Shown here: in pieces, positions 1-8,386 of the stretch
How positions within the stretch are numbered: the first letter of the stretch is position 1
How the letters are laid out: each line of letters starts with the position of its first letter
Assembly: GCA_023420115.1 (NCBI GenBank)
Contig: JAEZWR010000031.1
Location: 1-64,000 of the forward strand
Direction of reading: 5' to 3'
From: Bacillota bacterium
GTDB taxonomy: Bacteria > Bacillota > Clostridia > Saccharofermentanales > Fastidiosipilaceae
DNA length: 64,000 bases
Notes under the pieces: generated by a model
Database searches by the model: none
What the model was told of the DNA's origin: nothing
The model's input: the letters and a program-made list of their open reading frames with translations, nothing else
Translations under genes and position numbers: made by a program

Positions 1-64
1 AGGTAAGACTCGTCGAAACAGACAGAAAATAATCTATGCAATTTTCAGGGTACAACCTGAACCG

Positions 65-181
65 AACTGGTGAAAATAACGTCAGGGACACACCCGTACC
101 CATCCCGAACACGGAAGTTAAGCCTGAAAGTGCCGAAAATACTTGGTGGGGGACCGCCTGGGAAGATAGGGTTTGCCAGTT
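65..181 (+). rRNA. rrf: 5S ribosomal RNA
   Basis: The 117-nt stretch has the conserved 5S core (CCCATCCCGAACACGGAAGTTAAG) split around positions 100-124. Its ends AACTGG and CCAGTT pair to close helix I. An intrinsic terminator follows directly, so this is the last gene of an rRNA operon whose 16S and 23S genes lie left of the window. The exact ends are inferred from helix I and could shift by a base or two. Confidence 0.95.
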
Positions 182-185
182 ACCG

Positions 186-210
186 AAGGAGCAGAAATGC
201 TCCTTTTTTT
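186..210 (+). terminator. Intrinsic terminator of the rRNA operon
   Basis: The stem AAGGAGCA/TGCTCCTT with a GAAA tetraloop is followed by a run of T. It starts a few bases after the 5S 3' end, as expected for the end of an rRNA operon. Confidence 0.9.
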
Positions 211-224
211 TGTTTTTCTATTTG

Positions 225-233
225 TGATATAAT
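225..233 (+). promoter_or_regulatory. Extended -10 promoter for walR
   Basis: TGATATAAT is a perfect extended -10 element (TGnTATAAT). It lies between the rRNA terminator and walR, about 40 bases upstream of the start codon. No good -35 is visible, which is usual for extended -10 promoters. Confidence 0.6.
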
Positions 234-272
234 GAATAAAATTGCAATTAATCCGATGGAGGATATCTAGCT

Positions 273-998
273 ATGTCTAGAATACTAATAGTTGATGATG
301 AGACTAATATTCTTGATAATTTAACCGAAGGCTTTGTTCGTGAAGGCTACGAAGTTGTTACTGCCATTGATGGACTTGAGGCTTTGGAAAAAGTTCGAAC
401 TGAGAAGCCAGATTTAATTTTGCTTGATAGTATGCTACCTCATATGAGTGGTCTTGATGTATTGAAGAGTCTCAGACTGAACTATAATATGCCTATAATT
501 ATGCTTACTGCTAGAACTCATGAGATTGATAAGATTCTTGGCCTAGAATTAGGTGCTGATGATTATATTACTAAACCATATTCTTTTAGAGAGGTACTTG
601 CTAGATGCAAGGCTCAACTTAGGAGAACCCATTTCGTAGAGACTGAACCACAAAATAATGCCAGTGTACTTCGCTTCGATAATTATGAGATCGACTTTGA
701 TGCACTTGAGGTCAGGCGTGACGGTGTGAATCTAGGTATGACTTTGCGTGAATTCGACTTAGTTGCTTTTCTTGCTAAGAACAGTGGACAGGTTTTTTCA
801 CGTGAGGAACTTCTTCAGCAGGTCTGGGATTATGATTACTATGGTGATGTCAGAACCGTTGATGTTACTGTTAGACGCACTCGTGAGAAACTTGAACCAG
901 ATCCAAACAAGTATAAATACATTCTTACTAAACGTGGTGTAGGTTATTATTTCGATAAAAATGGCGGTCATGATAATGATAATAAATCAAATATTTGA
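273..998 (+). CDS. walR: OmpR-family response regulator, WalR-like
   Basis: A 241-aa response regulator. The receiver domain (about 1-120) has the acidic pair D8-D9, phosphoacceptor D52 in LLDSMLP, T79 and K101 in TKPYS. The C-terminal half is an OmpR/PhoB winged helix ending near RGVGYYF. The start has GGAGG ten bases upstream. WalR controls cell-wall hydrolases and peptidoglycan turnover in low-GC Gram-positive bacteria. The assignment as WalR rather than another PhoB paralogue rests on its kinase partner and on walJ and rlmH downstream, the neighbours of walRK in Bacillus. It is transcribed from an extended -10 promoter just after the rRNA operon. Confidence 0.85.
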   Translation: MSRILIVDDETNILDNLTEGFVREGYEVVTAIDGLEALEKVRTEKPDLILLDSMLPHMSGLDVLKSLRLNYNMPIIMLTARTHEIDKILGLELGADDYITKPYSFREVLARCKAQLRRTHFVETEPQNNASVLRFDNYEIDFDALEVRRDGVNLGMTLREFDLVAFLAKNSGQVFSREELLQQVWDYDYYGDVRTVDVTVRRTREKLEPDPNKYKYILTKRGVGYYFDKNGGHDNDNKSNI

Positions 999-1028
999 CT
1001 ATAGCTCCTTTTTATTCAGGTAAATTTG

Positions 1029-2576
1029 ATGAAGAGTGTAACTGTCTTAATGTTGTCTTTTCTTTTTGGGCAGCCTCTTGTGGCTGCCTTGACATTATTT
1101 CTTAGTATATTTATTTTTTTTGTAATTCTAATATTTTTATATATAATTTTGCGAAGAAAAAATTTAATAGCAAAATTTTCTACTATTAGAATGTCTTTTA
1201 AGCTACCACAAAATATATTTAAGAGTTCTATATTTTATAATGATTCATATTATCAGCAAAAGAGTCTTCCTGATGTTTTTGCTATTATCGAGAGACTTTC
1301 TTTTGGACTTTTATTTTATCGTAATGATGGGGCTTTGCTTTATTCTAACTCTCCAGCACGTGATTTTTTTCAATCATCTGTACCACTATCAACTGTCGAA
1401 TTTATAACACGTTATGGTAATGAGAGTGATGTTAATGCTGCCTTTTTATTGCAGGAGGGCGAGAGATATTGTTCTATAGAAATCAATAGGAGAAAGTTAT
1501 CTTTACATATTAGAGATTTTTATGATAATAATGAAACTAAAATAGGCTTGCTAATAACTATTCAGGATATAACTGATAGTGAAGCTCTTGAAAGTCAACG
1601 CAAGCAATTTGTTGCTAATGTTTCTCATGAGCTTAAAACTCCACTAACAACGATTAAGACTTATTCTGAAAGTCTCTTGGATTGGGGTTTGGAAGAAAAG
1701 AATGATGAAACCATACGTAAGGACATATCTAGAATTTATGAAGATGCATTACGCATGGAGCAACTAGTAGCGGATCTTCTTTTACTTTCTAGTATAGATA
1801 GTAGAGGAATGAGATATTCATTTTCTGAAACAGATATTACTAGATTATGTAGACAGGTTTTAGATAGGCTCAAGTCTCAAGCAGATCTAAAAAATATATC
1901 TCTCGATTTAATTTCTCTATCTGTTATTCCACCAACAATTGCAGATTACAATGCAATGGAGAGGGTTATTACTAATTTAATAACTAATGCTATTAAATAT
2001 TCAGATGATGGGACTCAAATAATCATTTATTTGTCTTGTCCAATGGATAATGTTCACATTAATGTGAGTGATAAAGGATACGGAATTGCTTCGCAACATT
2101 TACCTCATTTATTCGATAGATTTTATAGAGTTGATGTAACAGGCAATAGAAAGTATGGAGGAACGGGTTTAGGCTTGGCAATTGCCAAAGAATTGGTAGA
2201 GCTACACCACGGAAGAATTACTGTGAGAAGTAGTCTTGGTAAAGGATCAAGTTTCCACATATTTTTGCCCTCGGCTGGGATTGTTTATAAAGAGGCATTA
2301 AAAAGAGCTAGAGAAGGTCAACTCATAGAAGAAGATGTACTTCTGTCTTATGCCTCCAAAGAGCTTATTCTTATTGCGAATGATCTTGATTATAAGGTTG
2401 AAAATCTTACTGAACTTAAAGATAATGAGGTTGAAGATATTATTTCCTTTATTTCGCCTGATCACAAAAATGATTATTCTGCACATCGAGAAGAATTAGA
2501 ATTACTTAATGATACAAAATTAATTGAAGAACAAGATGATATTAATAAGAGTGAAATAAAGGATAAAGGCTTATAA
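1029..2576 (+). CDS. walK: Sensor histidine kinase, WalK-like
   Basis: A 515-aa membrane kinase. Residues about 8-42 are a hydrophobic stretch forming one or two tight membrane passes. A PAS-like region follows (about 80-185), then HisKA with the phosphoacceptor His near residue 200 (VSHELKTPL). The ATPase domain has an N box (NLITNAIKYS), DKGYGI and GGTGLGLAIA. About 95 acidic residues follow the ATPase domain and have no recognisable fold. There is no large extracytoplasmic sensing domain, as in streptococcal VicK and unlike Bacillus WalK. The walH and walI regulators are absent next to it. An in-frame TTG lies one codon upstream; the ATG at 1029 is preferred. The ribosome site is weak, consistent with coupling to walR. 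Confidence 0.82.
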   Translation: MKSVTVLMLSFLFGQPLVAALTLFLSIFIFFVILIFLYIILRRKNLIAKFSTIRMSFKLPQNIFKSSIFYNDSYYQQKSLPDVFAIIERLSFGLLFYRNDGALLYSNSPARDFFQSSVPLSTVEFITRYGNESDVNAAFLLQEGERYCSIEINRRKLSLHIRDFYDNNETKIGLLITIQDITDSEALESQRKQFVANVSHELKTPLTTIKTYSESLLDWGLEEKNDETIRKDISRIYEDALRMEQLVADLLLLSSIDSRGMRYSFSETDITRLCRQVLDRLKSQADLKNISLDLISLSVIPPTIADYNAMERVITNLITNAIKYSDDGTQIIIYLSCPMDNVHINVSDKGYGIASQHLPHLFDRFYRVDVTGNRKYGGTGLGLAIAKELVELHHGRITVRSSLGKGSSFHIFLPSAGIVYKEALKRAREGQLIEEDVLLSYASKELILIANDLDYKVENLTELKDNEVEDIISFISPDHKNDYSAHREELELLNDTKLIEEQDDINKSEIKDKGL

Positions 2577-2721
2577 TATTAGAGATAAGGCTTACATAGA
2601 TGTGTTGTTATTTAATGGAAGCTTAATTATGTAATATGTTAATAAGCATAAAAATATATAAAAAGTTAGTAGAAGTAATGATATAATCATACTTCGTTTT
2701 ACTAAAATTAGAGGTGAATTA

Positions 2722-3993
2722 ATGTCAAATTATCTGATACGTGGCGGGAAAAGATTAACTGGAGAAGTTACGATCAGTGGATCTAAAAATGCTGCACTAG
2801 GTATTCTTGCTGCTGCTATTGTATGTGATGGACCTTGCACAATAGAGAATGTCCCCATTGTATCCGATACAATGGTAATGATAGATATAATTAAAGATAT
2901 TGGTGGAAAATGTAATTTTGATAATGGGGTTTTGAGTATAGATCCTCGTGGAATTCAAAATTCCTATGTTTCAAGTGATAGGGCGAGGGATATTAGGGCT
3001 TCATATTATCTTTTAGGTGCTCTTTTGGCACGCTTGTCTTCTGTTAATACAGTTTTGCCAGGAGGCTGTGATTTTGGCACACGTCCTATTGATCTCCACT
3101 TAAAGGGGTTCGAGGCTATGGGAGCTATTTCATCTATATCTCATGGTCGTATTAAGCTTGAGTCTAAGCAACTTCAAGGAGCAAATATTTTTCTTGATAA
3201 AGTCAGTGTAGGAGCAACAATTAATCTGATGATTTGTGCAGCGAAATGTCCAGGTAGGACAGTTATTGAAAATGCTGCTAGAGAACCTCATATTGTTGAT
3301 GTAGCAAATTTCCTCAATACTATGGGTGCTAAGATTAGAGGTGCTGGAACTGAGATGATACGAATAGACGGAGTTCCAACATTGGATGCAGGGCGAAATT
3401 ATTCAATCATTCCTGACCAGATAGAAGCTGGTACGTATATGATTGCGGCGGCTGTTACCAAGGGAGATATTAAGGTTAAGAATTTAATTCCTAAACATAT
3501 GGAACCTTTAACAGCTAAACTCAAGGAGATGGGTGCAGTTGTTGAAGAGGGTGATGACTATTGTAGAGTTTATATACCTGAGGGAAGAACTCTTACTGCG
3601 ACGAATTTTATAACTATGCCATATCCTGGTTTCCCTACGGATTTACAGCCGCAGGCTGTGGTTCTTTTATGTTCAGCTGATGGTTTGAGCAGGATGACAG
3701 AAACTGTATGGGCTAATAGATTTCAATATGTTGATGACCTGAAAAAAATGGGTGCGGAGATAGATGTGGCAGATAGATTTTGTTTGGTACATGGTCCGTG
3801 TGAATTAACTGGATCTTTGGTTCAGGCAAGGGACTTGCGAGCGGGTGCAGCTATGGTTCTCGCTGGCTTGTGTGCTAGTGATGATACAGAAATATATGAT
3901 ATTTTCCGACTGGAGAGAGGTTATGAGAGCTTAGTCAGTAAACTACAGAATCTAGGAGCTGATATAAGGGTTATCGAAAGTGACAGGCATTAA
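2722..3993 (+). CDS. murA: UDP-N-acetylglucosamine 1-carboxyvinyltransferase
   Basis: MurA transfers enolpyruvate from PEP to UDP-GlcNAc, the first committed step of peptidoglycan synthesis in the cytoplasm. The 423-aa length is typical. K22-N23 in SGSKNAALG and the catalytic Cys116 in PGGCDFGTRPIDLH are present, so fosfomycin sensitivity is expected for this copy. PYPGFPTDLQPQ and the C-terminal DLRAGAAMVLAGL are family signatures. The gene sits between walK and walJ, an unusual position that places wall precursor synthesis inside the WalRK cluster. It starts at ATG with GAGGTG upstream and ends in its own terminator. Confidence 0.95.
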   Translation: MSNYLIRGGKRLTGEVTISGSKNAALGILAAAIVCDGPCTIENVPIVSDTMVMIDIIKDIGGKCNFDNGVLSIDPRGIQNSYVSSDRARDIRASYYLLGALLARLSSVNTVLPGGCDFGTRPIDLHLKGFEAMGAISSISHGRIKLESKQLQGANIFLDKVSVGATINLMICAAKCPGRTVIENAAREPHIVDVANFLNTMGAKIRGAGTEMIRIDGVPTLDAGRNYSIIPDQIEAGTYMIAAAVTKGDIKVKNLIPKHMEPLTAKLKEMGAVVEEGDDYCRVYIPEGRTLTATNFITMPYPGFPTDLQPQAVVLLCSADGLSRMTETVWANRFQYVDDLKKMGAEIDVADRFCLVHGPCELTGSLVQARDLRAGAAMVLAGLCASDDTEIYDIFRLERGYESLVSKLQNLGADIRVIESDRH

Positions 3994-4002
3994 TTAATAA
4001 AT

Positions 4003-4030
4003 AGCTGCTTAATCACTGGCAGCTTTTTTA
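4003..4030 (+). terminator. Terminator after murA
   Basis: AGCTGC and GCAGCT pair across a 10-base loop and are followed by TTTTTTA. It starts ten bases past the murA stop, so walJ and rlmH probably need read-through or their own promoter. Confidence 0.7.
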
Positions 4031-4106
4031 TTATGGGTAATGCCATATTTTTTATATAAGTGGTTGCGATGAAGGACTACTTTTATACTAGGAGATTTTT
4101 ATATAT

Positions 4107-4922
4107 ATGAGTGAACTTAGAACTTTTTCCCTTGCGAGTGGAAGTTCGGGTAATTGTATTTTTGTAGAATATAAGGGGACTAGGTTGCTAGTTGATGCGG
4201 GAATTACCTGTAAACAGATCATTGATATTCTCGCTGACAGGGATATAGATATAAAAAGTATAAGAGCTTTGCTTATTACGCATGAGCATAGTGATCATAT
4301 TAAATCTCTACTTCCCTTGGTACGAAAGTTTAATATTCCTCTTTATATTAATGAGGCAACATTTGATTCTGTCTTGGAAAAGTCTAGGATTAAAATAGAT
4401 GGGAAAAATGAGATTTTGCATACCCTTGTTAATACGGGGGACCGCTTTTTTATCGACGACCTTTGTATACATAGTTTCCCTCTTTCTCATGATGCTGTCG
4501 ACCCTATGGGTTTTAGAATTGAGTCAGAGAATGCTAGTTTGAGTATTTTGACTGACTGTGGTTATGTTAAGCCCGAAATTTTATCTGTTGTAGAGAATAG
4601 CGATCTTGTTTACCTTGAGGCTAATTACGATCCTAATATGTTAATAAACGGCCCTTATCCTTATCCTCTCAAGAGAAGAATTTTAAGTGAGTTAGGTCAT
4701 TTAAGTAATCTTGATGCTGCTCTCAATTTAGGAAAACTAGTCTATTCTGGGACGAAAACAATTCTCCTTTCACATTTGAGTGAGAAGAATAACTTACCTA
4801 AATTAGCATTTGATACTGTAGAGTGTGGGGCAAAGGCTCAGGGATTTATGATGGGCAGAGACTTTGAAATGGATATTTCACTCAGACATAGACCATCAAA
4901 AATAAGGACTGTCACTCACTGA
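4107..4922 (+). CDS. walJ: MBL-fold hydrolase, WalJ/YycJ family
   Basis: A 271-aa metallo-beta-lactamase-fold protein, close to the length of Bacillus WalJ. It has the start SLASGSSGNC typical of the family, the metal motif THEHSDH near residue 58, a second metal Asp in LTDCGY, and LSHLS near the C terminus. WalJ family members have been linked to coordinating cell division with DNA replication and to DNA exonuclease activity; the precise activity here is not shown. Position next to rlmH and in the WalRK cluster supports the name. GGAG lies 12 bases before the start. Confidence 0.85.
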   Translation: MSELRTFSLASGSSGNCIFVEYKGTRLLVDAGITCKQIIDILADRDIDIKSIRALLITHEHSDHIKSLLPLVRKFNIPLYINEATFDSVLEKSRIKIDGKNEILHTLVNTGDRFFIDDLCIHSFPLSHDAVDPMGFRIESENASLSILTDCGYVKPEILSVVENSDLVYLEANYDPNMLINGPYPYPLKRRILSELGHLSNLDAALNLGKLVYSGTKTILLSHLSEKNNLPKLAFDTVECGAKAQGFMMGRDFEMDISLRHRPSKIRTVTH

Positions 4923-5078
4923 TATGATTGATATCTAAGAATCGGCTTGAAATAATTTTGTATTTGTATAGATTGCTAATCTAAGCAATAGTGATAGTTT
5001 CACTTGCTGTTGCTAGATATATCATCACATTTCGGCGCTAGTTATAGAAATATTTGTACTGGAGGCATTGAAGAATAT

Positions 5079-5543
5079 ATGAGAGTTGAGATTATTGCAG
5101 TTGGAAGTATAAAAGACAAAGCAATACTAGACTTAATCAATGAATACAGTAAACGCCTTAAAAAGTATGTCAATTTAAATATTATAGAGGTTAAGGACTT
5201 GCCAGATTCAATTCCTGAATTAAGGGCCAAGGATGAAGAGGGTAGGGCTATTTTGGATAAAATAAAAGCTCGCTCTTATGTTATTGCATTGGATGAGAGG
5301 GGTAGTAGTTTAAGTTCACCGGAATTTTCTGTCGTTCTTAATAAAGGATTTGAGTTAGGAGAGTCGATTATAACTTTTATTATTGGTGGGTCTAGAGGAC
5401 TTTCTGATTCTGTTAGGGAGAGAGCAGATAAGATAATATCTTTTTCTAAGATGACTTTCCCTCACTTGCTTTTTAGAGTTATGCTGCTTGAGCAAATTTT
5501 TAGAGCATGTAAAATAAACCGTGGTGAAACATATCACAAATAG
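5079..5543 (+). CDS. rlmH: 23S rRNA (pseudouridine1915-N3)-methyltransferase RlmH
   Basis: A 154-aa SPOUT methyltransferase that methylates pseudouridine 1915 of 23S rRNA. I place the start at ATG 5079 (MRVEIIAVG) because it matches the family N terminus and has GGAGG 13 bases upstream; a longer in-frame reading from 5004 has no ribosome site. ALDERGSSLSSPEFS, the SAM-binding knot FIIGGSRGL and the C-terminal LLEQIFRACKINRGETYHK are hallmarks. In Bacillus the orthologue closes the walRKHIJ-htrA-rlmH cluster, so the synteny is conserved. Confidence 0.93.
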   Translation: MRVEIIAVGSIKDKAILDLINEYSKRLKKYVNLNIIEVKDLPDSIPELRAKDEEGRAILDKIKARSYVIALDERGSSLSSPEFSVVLNKGFELGESIITFIIGGSRGLSDSVRERADKIISFSKMTFPHLLFRVMLLEQIFRACKINRGETYHK

Positions 5544-5564
5544 ACTGACTTATCGGAGGATAGT

Positions 5565-5870
5565 ATGAGCAAAAGTCTCACTGAAATTATGAGTGAAGTT
5601 TATGATGTCATTAAAGATAGACGCGATAACCCTGTGTCTGGAGCATATTCTACATATTTGTTTGAGCAGGGCGAGGATCAAATATGTAAAAAGTTGGTTT
5701 CTCAAAGTGCTGCACTCATATTAGCTGCTAAAGGAGATGATAAGGAACTTATACGTGAGAGGTTGGGAGATGTTCTTTACCATTTACTTGTTTTGATGGT
5801 TGAAGAGGATATAAGTGTTAGAGAACTTGCTGATTTAATGGAAGAAAGAAGAAAACAGAGTCGAGCTTAG
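5565..5870 (+). CDS. HisE-like (phosphoribosyl-ATP pyrophosphohydrolase fold) protein lacking metal ligands
   Basis: A 101-aa all-helical protein. RRDNPVSGAYSTYLFEQG, ILAAKGDDKEL and DVLYHLLVLM align throughout with HisE, which hydrolyses phosphoribosyl-ATP in histidine synthesis. The family metal-binding pattern EExxE...ExxD is here SQxxA...RxxD: only the last Asp remains, so classical HisE catalysis looks unlikely. No other his gene is nearby. It starts at ATG 5565 with GGAGG upstream, 21 bases after rlmH, so it is probably co-transcribed. It could be a regulatory or structural relative, a divergent MazG-type enzyme, or a decaying gene. The reading frame is intact. Confidence 0.65.
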   Translation: MSKSLTEIMSEVYDVIKDRRDNPVSGAYSTYLFEQGEDQICKKLVSQSAALILAAKGDDKELIRERLGDVLYHLLVLMVEEDISVRELADLMEERRKQSRA

Positions 5871-5987
5871 TTTGTAAAAAAGCACTCTCGTGTTTAGTTT
5901 CATATTATTATATGGTGACATACATAGTAGTTATGTAATTATTATTCATTGATATTTTAAATTTGAACGTATTTAACGGAGGGGAAT

Positions 5988-7019
5988 ATGAGTGAAATGG
6001 TTAAAGATAGTAGGAACATTGATGTTTCTATAATTATGCCGGTTTACAATTCAGAAAAATATTTATCTGAGTCTATTGAAGCTATCATAGCGGAGAAGAG
6101 AATAGAGCTCGAATTAATTATAGTGAATGATGCCTCTACCGACAAATCGCAAGAAATAATAGATGCTTATGTTGAGAAAGATAAAAGAATAAAGGTTATA
6201 TGCTTAGAAGAAAATTCAAGACAAGGTACTGCGAGAAATAGAGGCTTAGATATTGCCCAAGGTGAATATGTGCTATTTGTTGATAGTGATGATATTTTAC
6301 ATGAGGGGGCGATATATGAGTGTGTCAATAAACAACGGAGCAAAGGTTCCGATGTCTGTGCTTTTTTCTACCAAAGAATGCTTGATGATGGTAAGAGTCG
6401 TAGATATTATTCTGAAAATTTTAAACAGAGAGAAATTCTCGATATGTTAGGTAATAAAGATGAGCTTGATGTAGAAGACAGGGAGCTGCTTTTTATTCAC
6501 ACTGCGGGAGTTTGTAATAATCTATTCGTGCGGAAAATTATTGAGAACAACAAGATTCGTTTCCCTGAGAAGCTTATATATGAAGATAATTATTTTGTTA
6601 AGCTGTATATGCTATATGTAAAAAAATATGCGTATATTAATAAAATCTTTTATGACTACAGAGAGCATGTTTCATCGACTACTAAGAAAATTAATGATAA
6701 ATCACAATTTGACAGGCTGAAGATAGAAGAACTAAAGTTGAATGCGTTTGTTGAGCGTGGTCTGTATGAGAAATTTAAGGATGCAATTGACTTCGACTTT
6801 TTACGATTATATTACTTAAATTCTATTGGTCTATTTATGAGAATGGATGAGGTACCATTTGATAAATTTAAAGAAATGAGAACTAAAGTTTATCCCATTA
6901 TTAAGTACATAAATAAAAATAAGTATTATAAAGAGTTGAGAAAAGAAGAACTAATTAAGCTTAGAGTAAGTCTAATTTCTTTTAGGCTACTACAATTATT
7001 GTATAAAATAAAAAAATGA
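5988..7019 (+). CDS. Glycosyltransferase family 2
   Basis: A 343-aa GT-A glycosyltransferase. The N-terminal nucleotide-sugar domain starts at VSIIMPVYNSEKYL (about 13-26) and has IVNDASTDKS and the metal-binding FVDSDD near residue 98. The C-terminal half is charged and basic and ends in KIKK, consistent with peripheral membrane attachment. Donor and acceptor cannot be read from sequence. The GGAGGGG site before ATG 5988 is strong. The neighbour downstream also looks like a glycosyltransferase, so the pair probably decorates a surface polysaccharide or teichoic-acid-like polymer. Confidence 0.85.
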   Translation: MSEMVKDSRNIDVSIIMPVYNSEKYLSESIEAIIAEKRIELELIIVNDASTDKSQEIIDAYVEKDKRIKVICLEENSRQGTARNRGLDIAQGEYVLFVDSDDILHEGAIYECVNKQRSKGSDVCAFFYQRMLDDGKSRRYYSENFKQREILDMLGNKDELDVEDRELLFIHTAGVCNNLFVRKIIENNKIRFPEKLIYEDNYFVKLYMLYVKKYAYINKIFYDYREHVSSTTKKINDKSQFDRLKIEELKLNAFVERGLYEKFKDAIDFDFLRLYYLNSIGLFMRMDEVPFDKFKEMRTKVYPIIKYINKNKYYKELRKEELIKLRVSLISFRLLQLLYKIKK

Positions 7020-7089
7020 TGAATAAAATTCATTTGTGAAAAGATTTTGTTTGCTTATTATTCAAGTATAGAATTTTACTGGAGCTAAG

Positions 7090-8358
7090 ATGAATATATT
7101 AATGCTTGCTAAAAAATTATTGAGACTAAAGACTCAAAGGGCCGATAGGCTTTTTACTTATCCAAGAGCAGAGCAAGAAAAATATTTAGATAAATTATAT
7201 TGTGATAAAGTTGAGAAAGTTCTTGATGAAGACAGCTTCGAGTCCTACGAAGTGAGATCTTATTGTCAATATTTGGCTCAGCGGGAATTGGATGGAAAAT
7301 TTATAAGCTTCCTAACTGAATGTGCTTCGCTTTTTTTATATCCTTTTCTACTTTTCAAATATCGTAGAAATTATTCAAAGGTAAATAGAAGTACTTATAA
7401 TTTTGAGAATATAGATGAGCTTGCTGATAAGTCGCAAGGAGATTCAAATAAGAGAGCTGTATATTTAGTTTATGATGCAGATCGCTCAAATTTTCCACAT
7501 TTATTGAGTAAAAAATATCAGACTTTGATCTATGAGAATTATAATAATTCGTCATTGAGTAAGAGTGACTGGGAGTACCTAAAAAAAATAAATAAGTTGC
7601 GCAGATTTAGTTTTGCCTATAAATTAAAGAATATGATAAAACTTGCAATTTATAGGGAGCTACTAGAATACTATGGTAGTGATAATATCCAGGCTGTTGT
7701 TGTTTGCGCGGAGTATTCATATACATCTTCTATACTTACTTACTATCTCAAACAAAAAAATATTGCTCACATAGACGTAATGCACGGTGAGAAACTCTAT
7801 TATATGAGAGATTCTTTTTGTAAATTCACGGAATTATATGTATGGGATGAGCATTATAAGGAGCTATTTAAAAGTCTATATGTACCTGAGGAAACAATTA
7901 TTGTTCATAATATGACCGAGGGAAAGTGGGATACTATTAATAACTCGACTAGTGATAGTGACACTATAAACAAGGAATTTAAATATTGTTATTATCTCGC
8001 AAATGAAAATGAAGATGAACTTAGACAGGTTAAAAAAAATCTGGATTTTTTAACTGCTAAATATGCAGGAAGATATAAGGTTAGGCTTCATCCACGTTAT
8101 AGTGATTTTTCCTTAGTATCTAATATTTTTGATAAAGAGAATATAGAGAAGAAAGGACTTGATATTGCAGCTTCTTTGGAAAGTACAGAGTATGCAATAT
8201 CCCTTTATTCTACAGTTCTCTATCAAGCGTACGACCAAGGAGTTCCTATCATTATCGATGATCTTAAGAATCCGAATTATTATAATATTTTGAAAAATTT
8301 GTCTTATATAATTTTGTCAAAAAAGCACAGCTTGCTTTCGGATCTTATTAATGCCTAG
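7090..8358 (+). CDS. Probable GT-B surface-polysaccharide transferase (family not identified)
   Basis: A 422-aa protein I cannot place in a named family. Visible features are a Rossmann-like middle part (AVYLVYDADRSNFPHLL, then VVVCAEYSYTSS), the motif DVMHGE, and a late KVRLHPRYSD. The H-G and R-x-H-P motifs, plus a C-terminal ISLYSTVLYQAYDQGVP segment, recall sialyl/polysialyl and CDP-glycerol transferases, which are GT-B enzymes. It follows the GT2 gene by 70 bases, with GGAG before the start. Function as a polymer-modifying transferase is inference from these motifs and the neighbour. Confidence 0.5.
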   Translation: MNILMLAKKLLRLKTQRADRLFTYPRAEQEKYLDKLYCDKVEKVLDEDSFESYEVRSYCQYLAQRELDGKFISFLTECASLFLYPFLLFKYRRNYSKVNRSTYNFENIDELADKSQGDSNKRAVYLVYDADRSNFPHLLSKKYQTLIYENYNNSSLSKSDWEYLKKINKLRRFSFAYKLKNMIKLAIYRELLEYYGSDNIQAVVVCAEYSYTSSILTYYLKQKNIAHIDVMHGEKLYYMRDSFCKFTELYVWDEHYKELFKSLYVPEETIIVHNMTEGKWDTINNSTSDSDTINKEFKYCYYLANENEDELRQVKKNLDFLTAKYAGRYKVRLHPRYSDFSLVSNIFDKENIEKKGLDIAASLESTEYAISLYSTVLYQAYDQGVPIIIDDLKNPNYYNILKNLSYIILSKKHSLLSDLINA

Positions 8359-8386
8359 AAAATAATGTAAAGGTAGGGGTGTTCTT

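Noticed and set aside
1..64. Possible 3' end of 23S rRNA
   Set aside because: The position before a 5S gene fits, but the first bases do not give a clear match to the conserved 23S end, and the piece is too short to support. It is probably the spacer.
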